From the NCBI RefSeq assembly GCF_964656455.1, contig NC_135716.1, positions 110,082,389 through 110,146,388 of the forward strand: a DNA stretch of 64,000 bases, read 5' to 3'. Origin of the DNA: Halichoerus grypus. Lineage: Eukaryota; Chordata; Mammalia; Carnivora; Phocidae. The stretch's first letter is position 1. Every line of letters begins with the position of its first letter. Under the pieces are notes generated by a model, which was given only the letters and a program-made list of their open reading frames with translations, was not told the origin of the DNA and ran no database searches. Positions 40,001 through 52,000 of this stretch are shown piece after piece. Made by a program: the position numbers and the translations under genes.

Positions 40001-43000
40001 TGCTGAGCGAAATAAGTCAAACAGAGAAAGACATGTATCATATGACCTCACTGATATGAGGAATTCTTAATCTCAGGAAACAAACTGAGGGTTGCTGGAG
40101 TGGGGGGTGGGGTGGGAGGGATGGGGTGACTGGGTGATGGACACTGGGGAGGGTATATGTTCTGGTAAGCGCTGTGAATTGTGCAAGACTGTTGAATCTC
40201 AGATCTGTACCTCTGAAACAAATAATGCAATATATGTTAAGAAAGAAAAAAAGAAGAAGAAGAATGTAGCAGGAGGGGAAGAATGAAGGGGGGGAAATCG
40301 GAGGGGGAGAAGAACCATGAGAGACAATGGACTCTGAAAAACAAACTGAGGGTTCTAGAGGGGAGGGGGTTGGGAGGAGGGGTTAGCCTGGTGATGGGTA
40401 TTGAGGAGGGCACGTTCTGCATGGAGCACTGGGTGTTATGCACAAACAATGAATCATGGAACACTATATCTAAAACTAATGATGTAATGTATGGGGATTA
40501 ACATAACAATAAAAAAAATTTAAAAAAAAATAAAAATAAAAATAAAACAGACTATTTCATACTTTTTATGCAAAAAGTCTTTTTAATTATTTCCATTGAG
40601 TTTTATTATAATAAGTATTTGTTTTAAAATATAAATTCTAGTGATCAGTGTTATTTTTTTTTTCTGTGATATTCTTAAAGGTAGAAGAAGCAAATGAACT
40701 CTACAAAGTTTGTGTGACAAATGTTGAAGAGAGACGAAATGATCTAGAAAATACCAAAAGAGAAATTTTAACACAACTCCAGAAACTTGTTTTTCAGTGT
40801 GATCTTACCCTTAAAGCTGTAAGTATTTTGTTCAGTATTTTGAAGGCCGGGGCAAAAAAGGGTCTAAATATCTGCAGAAGGGAAGAGGGATGCTTGATGA
40901 GTTATGATTCTTAAGGGATTTAATTTCTGAGATTAATGCAACATTTGGAGTTTGGAAATTGACTTTCAGCTTTTAATAGTGGTAAATGCTTTGAGTTACA
41001 TTTTTTATCTGGTCCCTCACCTGGTGGATCGATGATTTGTCCAATTAAAATTGAAGTCTGAGAGTTTGAAATCACCTCTAAGCCACTGTCTTTCTTGGCT
41101 TGGTTGACAAAATGGATTTGACTGTTGAAACTTCTTTCAGCACTATGAGATCGGTTCTTCAAAATTTGAGTAAACTAAATATTAAAATTAAACCCAGTGA
41201 CTTATTAAAAAAAAAAAAACAACGCAGGCACCTGGGTGGCTTAGTTGGTTAAGCTACTGCCTTCAGTTCAAGTCATGATCCTGGAGTCCCAAGACCGAGT
41301 CCCACATCGGGCTCCCCGCTCAGTGGGGAGTCTGCTTCTCCCTCTGACTCTCTCCCCTCTCGTGCTCTCTCTCACGCTCTCTCAAATAAATAAATAAAAT
41401 CTTAAAAAACAAAACAAAAACGCATCCTTCCCTCAAGGGTTTTCATTTGTCTCTTTAAAATGACTTTTATAAAAAGTTTATATATAAAATACCTTTTTTT
41501 GATGTACATTTCACAAGTTTTAACACATGTATAAATTTGTGTAACCACAATCAGGATTCAGAAGAATTCCATCACTCCAAAAAATTTTGTTCATGCTGCC
41601 CCTTTGTAGTCAAATTCTCTACCCACCCCTAAACCCCTGGCAAATATTGATATGTTCTCCGTCTTTATAGCTTGATCTTTTCCAGAGTGTCACATAAATG
41701 GAATCCTATAGTATGTGACTTGGGGACCGGCTTCTTTTACTCAGCATAATGTCTTTGAGATTCATCAATGTTATGCCTGTATCAATAGTTCATTTCTTTT
41801 TATTGCTGAATAGTATTCCATTATATGAATGTACCGCAGTGTTTATCCATTCATCAGTTGGACATCTGTTGTTTCCAGTTTTTGGTGATTGTGAATATAG
41901 AGCTGCTGTGAATATTTGTATACAAGTTTTTGCATGAACATAAGTTTTCATATTTCTAGGGTAAGCACCTAGGAGTGAGATTACTGGATGTTATGGTAAA
42001 TGTCTGTTTAACTTTATAAGAAATTGCCAAATTGTTTTCCAGAATGGCCGTAACATTTTCATTCTAACCAGTAATATGAGTTCCGATTGTTCTGCATCCT
42101 TGACAATACTTGCTGGTTGTTGTTATATTTTAACTGTTCTAATATGTGTGTAGTGGTAGTTGTTTTAATTTGTGTTTCTGGAGTGACTAATGATATTGAG
42201 CATCTTTTCAAGGACTTATTTGCAGTCTCTATTTTGTCAATTTTTTTAAATTGATTTGTTTGTTTTCTTATTATTGAGCTTGCGTATTTTGTCTTCCAGT
42301 CTGAAACTTCTCTTTAGTCTTTTAGCAGTTTGTTTCAGGGGAAAAAAGGTTATAATTTTGATGGAATCTAACTTATCAATTTCTTCTTTTATGTGTCATG
42401 CTTTTCATATTATAGCTAAGAGAGTTTCAGGGTCACAAAGACTTCTATGTTTTCTACTAAAAATTTTATAGTTTGACATTGATATATGATCTATTTTGAC
42501 TTAATTTTTATATAAGGTGTGAAATATAGGTTGAGGTTTTTTGCATATAGATGTTGTGTTAAAATTATGCCTGTGGGATTTTAATTTATGGAGGTGACTG
42601 CATGCTGACATGGAGAGGTCAATGTTACTGAAAGGGTGAATTGCTTACTTATATTTCCCGAGAGAAGGGGACGTGCTGTGCCACATAGGGCCACAGAAGT
42701 ACCAGGTTTGGTGAAGCAGAGGCAGGAGTGAGGGGAAGGCTGAGTATAGAGCCTTTATTGGGGTTTCCAAGGGAAAGACAAGGTGGGGCAGGATAAGCAG
42801 TATAGGATTGGCTAGTTTGATGGTCTCTAGTTGCTTGGTACCTGGCCCTAGGATGATTCAGAGCAGGAGACAATAATAACTTGGTGTGTGAGAATTAGAT
42901 AATGAGGTTGTTTGGGTTGCATATGAAAGACATGCCCCCCACTACTTCCCACCCCTGTGCTAAGAATTGGTTAGCCCTGGGAGAAGCAGACTCTCCCCAG

Positions 43001-46000
43001 CCGGCAAACTTTTTAAGATGTCAAAACATTATAAAATACGGAAAATAAAAAACATTATTAATACAGGTGTCCACTTGTTCCAGTACCATTTGTTGAAAAC
43101 ATTGTGCCATCTCCATGGATTTGTCTTTGCATCTTTGTCAAAAATCAATTGACCATATTTTTATAAAAGGTCAATTTCTAGATTCTCTATTCTGTTCCAT
43201 GGATATATATACCTGTCATTTGGCCCAAACTCTACTACTATGTTGATAACTGTTGTTTTATAGCAAGTCTTAAAATCAGGTAGGGGCACCTGGGTGGCTC
43301 AGTCATTAAGCATCTGCCTTCGGCTCAGGTCATGATCCCAGGGTCCTGGGATCGAGCCCCGCATCACGCTCTCTGCTCAGCGGGAAGCCTGCTTCTCCCT
43401 CTCCACCCCCCCTGCTTGTGTTCCCTCTCTCGCTGTGTCTCTCTCTGTCAAATAAATAAATAAATTCTTTAAAAAAAATAAAATCAGGTAGTGTGAATCT
43501 TCAATTTTATTTTTTTTTTCATAATTGTTTTGAGTATTTAAGATCCTTTGCCCATAAAAACATTGGAATCAGCTTGCAGTATCTACAAACAAATCCTGCT
43601 AACATTCTAATTGGAATTGTGTTAAATCTTAGATCAGATGGGAAGAATTGACTATAATATGTAGCATCTTAACTATAGAGAGAGAGTTGTTCAATCCATG
43701 AAGACAGTATGTCTCTCCATTTATTTAGATACATGATATTTTTTTAATCAGCATTTTGTAGTTTTCAACATAGAAGTCTTTCACGTGTTTTGTTAGATTT
43801 AAACCTCTGTATGTATGTATGTATTTGGGCAGCTATTGTGAATGTGACATAGAAATAAATCAATAGATAAATATATACCACATATAATTTATGTGTATGT
43901 ATCTATGCACACACATTTCTTTAATTTCACATTTCAGTTGTTCATTGTTAGTATTTAGAAACACAAGTGATTTTTGTATGTTGATCTTGTATCTTGCAAA
44001 CTTGCTAAAACTAAATAGTTCTGGAACTTTTTTTGTAGAATCATTGGGGTTTTCTACATAGAAAATTATGTTATCTACAAATAGGGACAGTTTTATTTCT
44101 TCCTTTCCAATCTATATTCCTCTTATTTCTTTTTTTTCTGCACTGGCTAGAGCTTCCAGTTCATTATTGAATAGGATTGGGTGAGATAAGATATCCTTGT
44201 CCTATTCTGGACTATTTAAGGGCAAAGCACTTAGTCTTTCACTATTACATATGATGATAACTATAGGTTTTTTGATGATGCCCTTTATCAGGTAAGGAAT
44301 TTCCCCTTTTTCTAGTTTGCTGACAGTTTTATGATGAAGATGTTGAATTTTTTTTTCCACTGCTGAGAATTTTGGGGTTGTTTGTTATCGCAGCATAAGC
44401 TAGCAAAACTGTCTGCTTCAGTATATATTGAATATATATGTACATATATTCTTTATTCCTTTATATGTACCTTTACATACTATATACCATATCATGTGTA
44501 CCTAAATATGATAGAGGAACATCTTTGAACAAATAATATATAAGTACAGTTAATGGGACTTAAGATGCAATTTTTGCTAATTATTATAAACGTTTGTAAT
44601 TGTGTCTTTGCTTTTTTTAAAAAAAGATGTTAGATTTTATCAAATGATTTTTTCCACATCATTTGATTAATGTGATAATACAGTTTTTCTTTTGTAGTCT
44701 ATTAATATGATGGATTACATTGATGTTTGCGTGCTGATCTAGTCTTGCATTCCTGGATAAGCTGCTTTTGGTTGTGATGCATTGTTACTTTTATATATTG
44801 CTGGATTCAATTTGCTAATATTTTGTTGAGTATTTTTTTCTTTTTCTTCTCTGTTAATAAAAGACATTGGTATGTTGTTATTGGTTTTTTTTTTTTTTCT
44901 TGTACTGTCATTATCTAGTTTAGTATCAGGGTTATTCTGGCCTTATAAAATGAGTAGGGAGGTGTTCCTTCCTGTCAGTATTCTGGAAGAGATTGTGTAG
45001 AACTGGTGTTATTTCTTCAGTTGTTTGATGGCGTTCCCTGGTGAAAGTATCTGGGCTTGGGGTTTTCATTTTTGGAAGATTTTTCACTATGCATTCAGTT
45101 TCTTTTGAGAATAAACCTATTCGAGTTAATTATTTCTTTTTGGGTGAATTTTGGTAGTTTGTGGCTTTCATGGAATCAGTCCCTTTTGTCCCAGTTGTCT
45201 AATTTATGTGCACAGAGTTGTGTATGGTTTTTCTTTACCCCTTCAGTGACTCAGTAGGCTGTAATAATATCCTCTCTTTCATTCCTGATGTTGGTAATTT
45301 GTACCTTCTCTCTTTCTCTCTCTGGTTAGTCTGGCTAGATAGAGATTTATCAATTTTACTGACCTTTTCAAAGAAAAGCTTTTAATTTTCATTGGTTTCT
45401 CTATTGTTATTTTTTAAATTTTATTTCTGCTTGCTTTGGGTTTATTTTGCTTTTCTTTTTAGTTTCTTGGTGGTGGAAGCTTAGATTGTTCATTGAGACC
45501 TCCCTGCTTTTGTAATATAAATATTTAATCATTTAGATTTCTCTCTAAGCACTGCTTATCTAAATCCCACAAATTTTGAATTTTGTATTTCTATTTTTGT
45601 TCAATATAAAATATTTCCTAATTTCCCTTGAGACTTCATCTTTGACTTATGGATAGTATAGAAGCTGATTGTTTAATTTCCAAGTATTTGAGAATTTTCT
45701 GGATAAATTCCTGGTATTGATTTCTAGTTTAATTCTGTTATGATGAGAGAAATGTTTTATATAATTTCAATTTTCTTAGATTTGTTATGGTTTGTTTTAT
45801 GATTCAGCATATGGTCTGTCATGGTGAATGTTCCATGCATATACTTTCAAAATGTGTGTTCTGCTCTTGTTGGCTGGGGTATTTGGTAAATGTAAATGTC
45901 AATTGGTTATTGTTGGTTTACGGTGCTATTTATTTCTTCTACATCCTTGACTTACTTTTTACTTCTATCAGTTACAGAGAAATGAGGGTTTTTTTTTTTT

Positions 46001-49000
46001 AAGTTTTTATTTAAATTCCAGTTAATCAGCATACAGTGTAATATCAGTTTCAGGTGTACAATATAGTGATTCAACACTTTCATACAACACCCAGTGCTCA
46101 TCACAACAAGCACGCTCCTTAATCCCACTCACCTATTTAACCCACCCCCTACCCACTTCCCCTCTGGTAACCAGTTTATTCAGAGAAAGGAGTTTTGAAG
46201 TCTTCAATATACTGTATATTTTTAGTTCTATCAGTTTTTGCTTTATGAATTTTGAAACTCAGTTGCTTGTGCATTAGTAATTGTTACATATTCTTGGTGA
46301 ATTAATCCTTTTATTTTTATGAAATGTCTCTTTTTATCCTGGTAATTTTTATTGCTTTTAGTCTTCATTTAATACTGATGTAGCTGTTTCAGTTTTTTTT
46401 CAATTATTTTTATCATGGTATGGTATATCTTTTTCCATTCTTCTACTTTGAGTTTTATCATTATATTTAAAGTGAAATCGGAGGGGGAGACGAACCATGA
46501 GAGACTATGGACTCTGAGAAACAAACTGAGGGTTCTAGAGGGGAGGGGGCTGGGAGGATGGGTTAGCCTGGTGATGGGTATTAAAGAGGGCACGTACTGC
46601 ATGGAGCACTGGGTGTTATACGCAAACAATGAATCATGGAACACTACATCAAAAACTTACGTAATGTATGGTGATTAACATAACATAATTAAAAAAAGAG
46701 AAAAAAAGTGAATTACTTACATAGCATATAGTTCAGTCTTGATTTTTTTAAAAAATCGGTTTTGGGGGCACCTGGGTGGCTCAGCTGGTTGGGCAACTGC
46801 CTTCAGCTCAGGTCATGATCCTGGAGTCCTGGGATTGAGTCCCACGTTGGGCTCCTGGCTCAGCGGGGAGTCTGTTTCTCCCTCTGACCCTCTCCCCTCT
46901 CATGCTCTCTCTCACTCTAAAAAAAAAAAAAAAACTGTTTTGATAATCTCTATCTTTTAAGTGAAATATTTAGACAGTTTATATTTAATGCAAATATATG
47001 TTCAGATTTAGGCTTACTTTTCTCTTTTCCTGTTTGTACCTTATGTTTTCTTCATTTGTTTCCCTCTTGCTGCCTTATATTGGATAAATTGATAATTTTT
47101 TAGAATTACATATAATTTATATTACAGATTTAATTTAATCTATTTTTATTTACGCATTAGAGTTATATTTTAATTTATCTAAAATGCTTATTTGCATTTT
47201 ATTATCTACATTTTAATTTACTGAGCTTTTGACTATATCTCTTTTTACAGTTTTTTTTTTTTTTTCTTTTTAATGGGCTATATTTATAAAAACTTTTCAC
47301 TGGCCTATTTAAAACTAACATTTTACCCCTTCAAGTGGAACGTAGAAACCACATAGTCCCACCATATAAGGCCCTTTTACTTGTTTTGGGTTGTAATTGA
47401 TATGTGTATGTTACATCTATATACTTTGAAAACCTCACCAGACAATCTTACAATTTTTGCTTTCAAAAGTCACATATTTTAGAGAAAAGAAGTCATCTTT
47501 TTTAATTACCTAGATATTTACCATTTGTTTCTACTCTTCCATTTCTAGGGTTCTTTCCCTCTGATATCATTTCTCTCTTTTCTGAAGAACTTCCTTTAGC
47601 ATTTCTGTTGTAGCAGGTCTTCTGGTGGTGAATTCTGTATTTCATCTGAGAATGTTTTTATTTCATCTTTATTCCTGAAGGACATTTTCATTTGATAAAG
47701 AGTTTAGTTCTTTTCTTTCAACACTTTAAAAATGTCCTTCCACTGCCTTCTGGCCTCTGTGTTTCTAATGAGAAATCCATAGTCATTTGAATTACTGCTT
47801 TCTCAATGTGGAATGTGTTGGAGGTTTTTTTTGTTTTTTGCTTGCAAGATTTTTTTTCTTTGTCTTTGGTTTTCAACATTTTGATTACAGTTTATTTGGG
47901 TGTGAATTTTCTTGAATTTATTCTGTTTGGGGTTCCCTGAGCTTCTTAAATCTGCAGGTTTGACTCTTACTATATTTGAGAAGTTTTCAGCTATTGTTTC
48001 TTCAAAATTTTTTTTGTAGCACTCTGTCCTCTTCCTCTAAGACTCCAGTGACTCAAATTTTAGACCTTTGTTTTTATTCTATGGGTTTGAGGGGGGTGTT
48101 GTTTTTTTTTCTCCCTAATCTTTTCTCTTGGTTGTTGTTCTATTGATCTATCTTCAGGTTCACTGACTCTTTCCTTTGTTATCTCTATTTTCCTATACAG
48201 TCAAAACAGTAAATTTTTTTGTTTGGGATATTTTATTTTCCTGTTTCTTTTTTATATCTTCCATTTCTGTGCTGCGACTTCAGTCTTACCATGTTTTAAG
48301 ATTATTTGCCCTTATGTATTTAAACCATCATAATAGGGCGCCGCCTGGGTGGCTCAGTTGGTTGGGCGACTGCCTTCAGCTCAGGTCATGATCCTGGAGT
48401 CCCGGGATCGAGTCCCGCATCAGGCTCCCTGCTCAGTGGGGAGTCTGCTTCTCCCTCTGACCCTCCCCCCTCTCATGTGCTCTCTCTCTCACTCTCTCTC
48501 TCAAATAAATAAATAAAATCTTTAAAAAAAATAAATAAAAAACTAAACCGTCATAATAGCTGCTTTAAAGTCTTTATCTGATAATCCAAATAGGTGAGTC
48601 ATCTCAGGGTTAGTGTGTTTATTGTCTTTTCTCTTGCGTGTTGATGAGATTTCCTGGTCCTTCATGTAACAAGTATTTTGGATGATATTCTGGACTTCTC
48701 AGTATTACTTTATGTGACTCATGGTCATCTTTCTAACCTATATTGAATGTTGATTTTTTAAATTTTGGGCAGGCATTTGATCTAGTTAGGTTCACTCTAC
48801 AGCTCCTAAGGAATCCCTTCCAAGTCTTCTAGTTGTGAAACTTAGTCAACCTACTCTGCTGCTATTGAGGGCCAAGTAGGGAAAGGATAAAGACAAAAAC
48901 CAGTAGGGAGTTGAGACCCCTCACTCTTCAGATCCAGTTTATCTGGTTCTAGAGAAGAATTGCCCTCAAAGTTGTAGATGTCTGTTCAGTGGCTCCTGCT

Positions 49001-52000
49001 CTTGGTGCCACAGCACCACATCTCAGCGCTTGGGACTTGCTTGGGGGCTGGGGGACAAGAGAAAACAGACAGACAAAAGAAACCAGTGGGTTTTCCCCCA
49101 CTCTTTCAATCACGTGTCTTTGAATAGGAGTTCAGTATTGGCTGGGAAACAGTAGCAAAAGAAATAACAGGAAGCATACCTCTAGATTGCTCATACCTTG
49201 ATTTGTTGTTTCTTTCCACAATCTGCCTGCTACCATTTACTTTTCAGAATTCTCAGAAAGTTAAGAATTCAGTGGGAAACTGAAACTATTTCCATTTGAA
49301 TCAGAAACTCTCCATACAATGTTCCTGAGTATTTAAAATTGTATCTCATTCGTTTACCAAATTCCAGTTAATGTGTGATTAATTTAGAGAGCCAATTTTA
49401 GCAAAGTGATTTAAAAGAATTATAAAAATCCCAGGATTCGAAATTACATTATGAGTTACGTAAGCCAACCTTTACACTTGACAAGTCCTTTTCACCTCAG
49501 ACAGTAGCTCATGATAACTAAGATTGAGTATGTACCTGCCAGTGTATAAAGTTCTTTGCCTACATTAACTCATGTAAATCTCACACAATCCCATTAGGTA
49601 AATATAACTGTTTTTAGCTCCATCTTACTGGTAAAGAAACTAAAGTTTAGAAAACCTTTCTTCTCAAAATGTGGTTCTTGGGCCTGTCACATTCTCATTA
49701 CATTGGGAGCCTATGAGGAATGCAGAATCTTGGGTTTCAACTCAGACTTTTGGAATCAGAATCTGCATTTTGAACAAGAATCCCACACATGATTCATTTG
49801 CACATTAACTTTTTATGAAGCGTTTGCTTAGAGAAGTTACAAATAACTTGATCAAGGTCACCTAGCATGTAAATTGTAAAGCTAGGATAGAACTTGGTTG
49901 AATGACTTCAGAACCTGTGCTATTAAATACTATGCTGTCTTGCTGAATGATTATTTAGCCTGGGTGTGACAACTCCAAAATTAATATAATTTTTATATTG
50001 AGCTAAAAGAAAATCCGTTTTCTTGTGGACCTTTCAAGTTATACCATACTGCTATAATCCCTCTTCTACAAAATAACACTTTAAATATTTAAAGGTAATT
50101 GTTATCTTCCTTTCTTGAATGCTTTTTCCAGACTACACACCCCCAAATCTGATTTTTTTTATTTTCACTCTAGGACATATCACATACGTGATTGCAGAGA
50201 AAACAAAATTATTTGAGATACAAAGATTCTAGACACTCAGGTTCTCTCACTATCTTAGGGAAGATACACAAATCACATTTATATCCTAGCAAAATTTTAA
50301 GTTATATCATGGACATCAAGGATTACTTCTGAATATCTAAAATTGTCTTGAATTATGAAGTATTGGAGGGTAGGGGATAAAGATCATAATTACATTACTG
50401 AGAGGAAGAAGAAATGACCAGGCCGGTCACTAAAGACCTAACCAAATCAATGGGCTTTGAAGAATGGAAAGAATTAGAAGAAGAGTTTTTCGTTTTATTT
50501 TAAAGTACATTCAAGAAAAATTTACCTTTAATACAGGGTAGAGAATTATACTGAACAAATTTATTTTAGATTATTGCTGATTTATATGAAAGAAACTTTC
50601 CCCATTATTTGAAATTAAAATTCCATTTGAACAGCTATCATAAATATTTGCACGAATCCATGTGCCGGTGGAGGAACTAAAAATTTGCTGTAGGTGATGA
50701 AAGCTTGGGCATAGAGTTGGAAGTCCTGTGTGCTCGAGTGAGCAGTCCCAGAAAACGAACAGAATTATAGTATGATCTTGGCTAATAACACTTTTTATTA
50801 CTATACATTTGGTCATTTCCCCTTTGTGAGGCACTTAGGTCACTGTGCGAGATAGAGGACCTAGAAGAAAAGTCTAAGTTCCTGACTCAGGGAGCAGATT
50901 GAGGCACAAAAAAATCTAGAGGCAGGATGATTTTTGAGGTACCTGTGAGCCACCTCAGTTAAGATGCCCAGCAAGTCCTGCAGGATCTGCCCCATGGGGG
51001 TTCACTCTTTAGTGTTTCTATTAGGTAAGTGAGAAGGCTGAATAATTTGGGGGAAACAGATTTTAAGATTGGGCTACCCGTATATATTACTGCTTAAGTC
51101 TTTATTATTAATAAATACCCAGAAACAAACATTCAGCAGATGAACTGATTATGCCAGTATATTCATTTGGCTTTTTAAATTATTGGTGTTTTTAACTAGA
51201 CTCATAAAGCTTATTAAAAATTATAAAAAATGGACAGTTACCTTTAGGATCAAGAGAGTAAGTTCAGTTTACCATTAACTGGTGAATTTTTTCATCAGAG
51301 CCAGTTGCAGGACTTAAACTTTACCATCCACGGTTTGAATTTCCTTTGTTCCTTGAGAGAATTAGAACACAAATAAGCTATTCTTTTATGTGCACTTTTC
51401 AAATACTATTTATGCTGAGTCTTAGTTATCCTTCAGGAATGCCTGTCTACCTTGGAAAGGACTTAGAGGCTAATCAGAAGTTCAGTGGATCATCTGGTGT
51501 ATCAAGAGAGATGAAGAGGATATATGGCAGTCTTTCAAATAATATTAAGCCAATTGAAATTTGGCATTTATTCACATTGCTCACCTGGAAGCCAGAGTGG
51601 CATTTTATAAAATAAATCAGATTATGTGATAGCTCTTAACACCCTTTAAAACCCTCCACTGGCTTCCCATTGTACTTAAATTCAGACTCCTTACTGCAGT
51701 TTAGAGGACTGTTTCTCTTTCTGGCATCATCTCAAACTGAAGCTTCACCTCTTTGGATGTGCTTCAGCCATATTGACCTTTCAAGTGTTTCTTGAGCATG
51801 GCAAGCTCTTTCTCACTCACTTTTGCTCTAGGGTCTCTGTGCTACCTCTTCCTTTTGTCTGGATTGGACTTCTCCCTGAAACTTTGCATTGGCTTTTTCT
51901 TACATCAGGTCTCAGTTCAGATGTGACCTCCTCAGAGAGGCTTCATTAACCTACCGTATCAAAAGTGCCCTTCTACAAATGCATACCGGGTTATATTCCG

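Larger units (their letters stand above)
38431..40559 (+). mobile_element. Young 5'-truncated L1, sense, with perfect 16-bp target-site duplication
   Basis: AAAACAGACTATTTCA occurs at 38431-38446 and again at 40544-40559, identical over 16 bases. The inserted 2097 bases (38447-40543) begin inside L1 ORF2, run to its stop codon, continue through a two-part 3' untranslated region and end in A-rich sequence with several AATAAA signals (first at 40508). Perfect flanks and an undamaged reading frame indicate recent insertion, probably within the carnivore radiation or later. It lies in the same orientation as ARHGAP29. Confidence 0.96.
37830..40680 (+). other. Intron 11
   Basis: 2.85 kb. It contains a MER5A-like element (37880-38075) and a young truncated L1 (38447-40543) that fills most of the intron and ends 122 bases, including the target duplication, before the next exon. 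Confidence 0.9.
41440..49240 (-). mobile_element. Ancient, nearly full-length L1, antisense, with nested insertions
   Basis: Reading the minus strand gives L1 from its 3' end (41440-42500: 'ggaatcctatagtatgtgac', 'actcagcataatgtctttg', 'ttgctgaatagtattccatt') through ORF2 (43490-46400: 'tgcactggctagagcttcc', 'ggccttataaaatgagtaggg', 'tatggtctgtcatggtgaatg') to the 5' portion (47500-49000: 'catttctgttgtagcaggtc', 'ccactgccttctggcctctg', 'gattacagtttatttgggtg'). The exact 5' end is not certain. After removing five inserts about 6.3 kb of L1 remains. It is full of stops. The inserts are listed separately. Confidence 0.78.

Noticed and set aside
38431..40559. L1 as an active element or source of a new enzyme
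   Set aside because: It is 5'-truncated and lacks the endonuclease, the catalytic core of the reverse transcriptase, ORF1 and a promoter.
42649..42873. 74-codon minus-strand frame in the solo LTR
   Set aside because: It runs through the LTR's untranslated sequence and has no retroviral domain.
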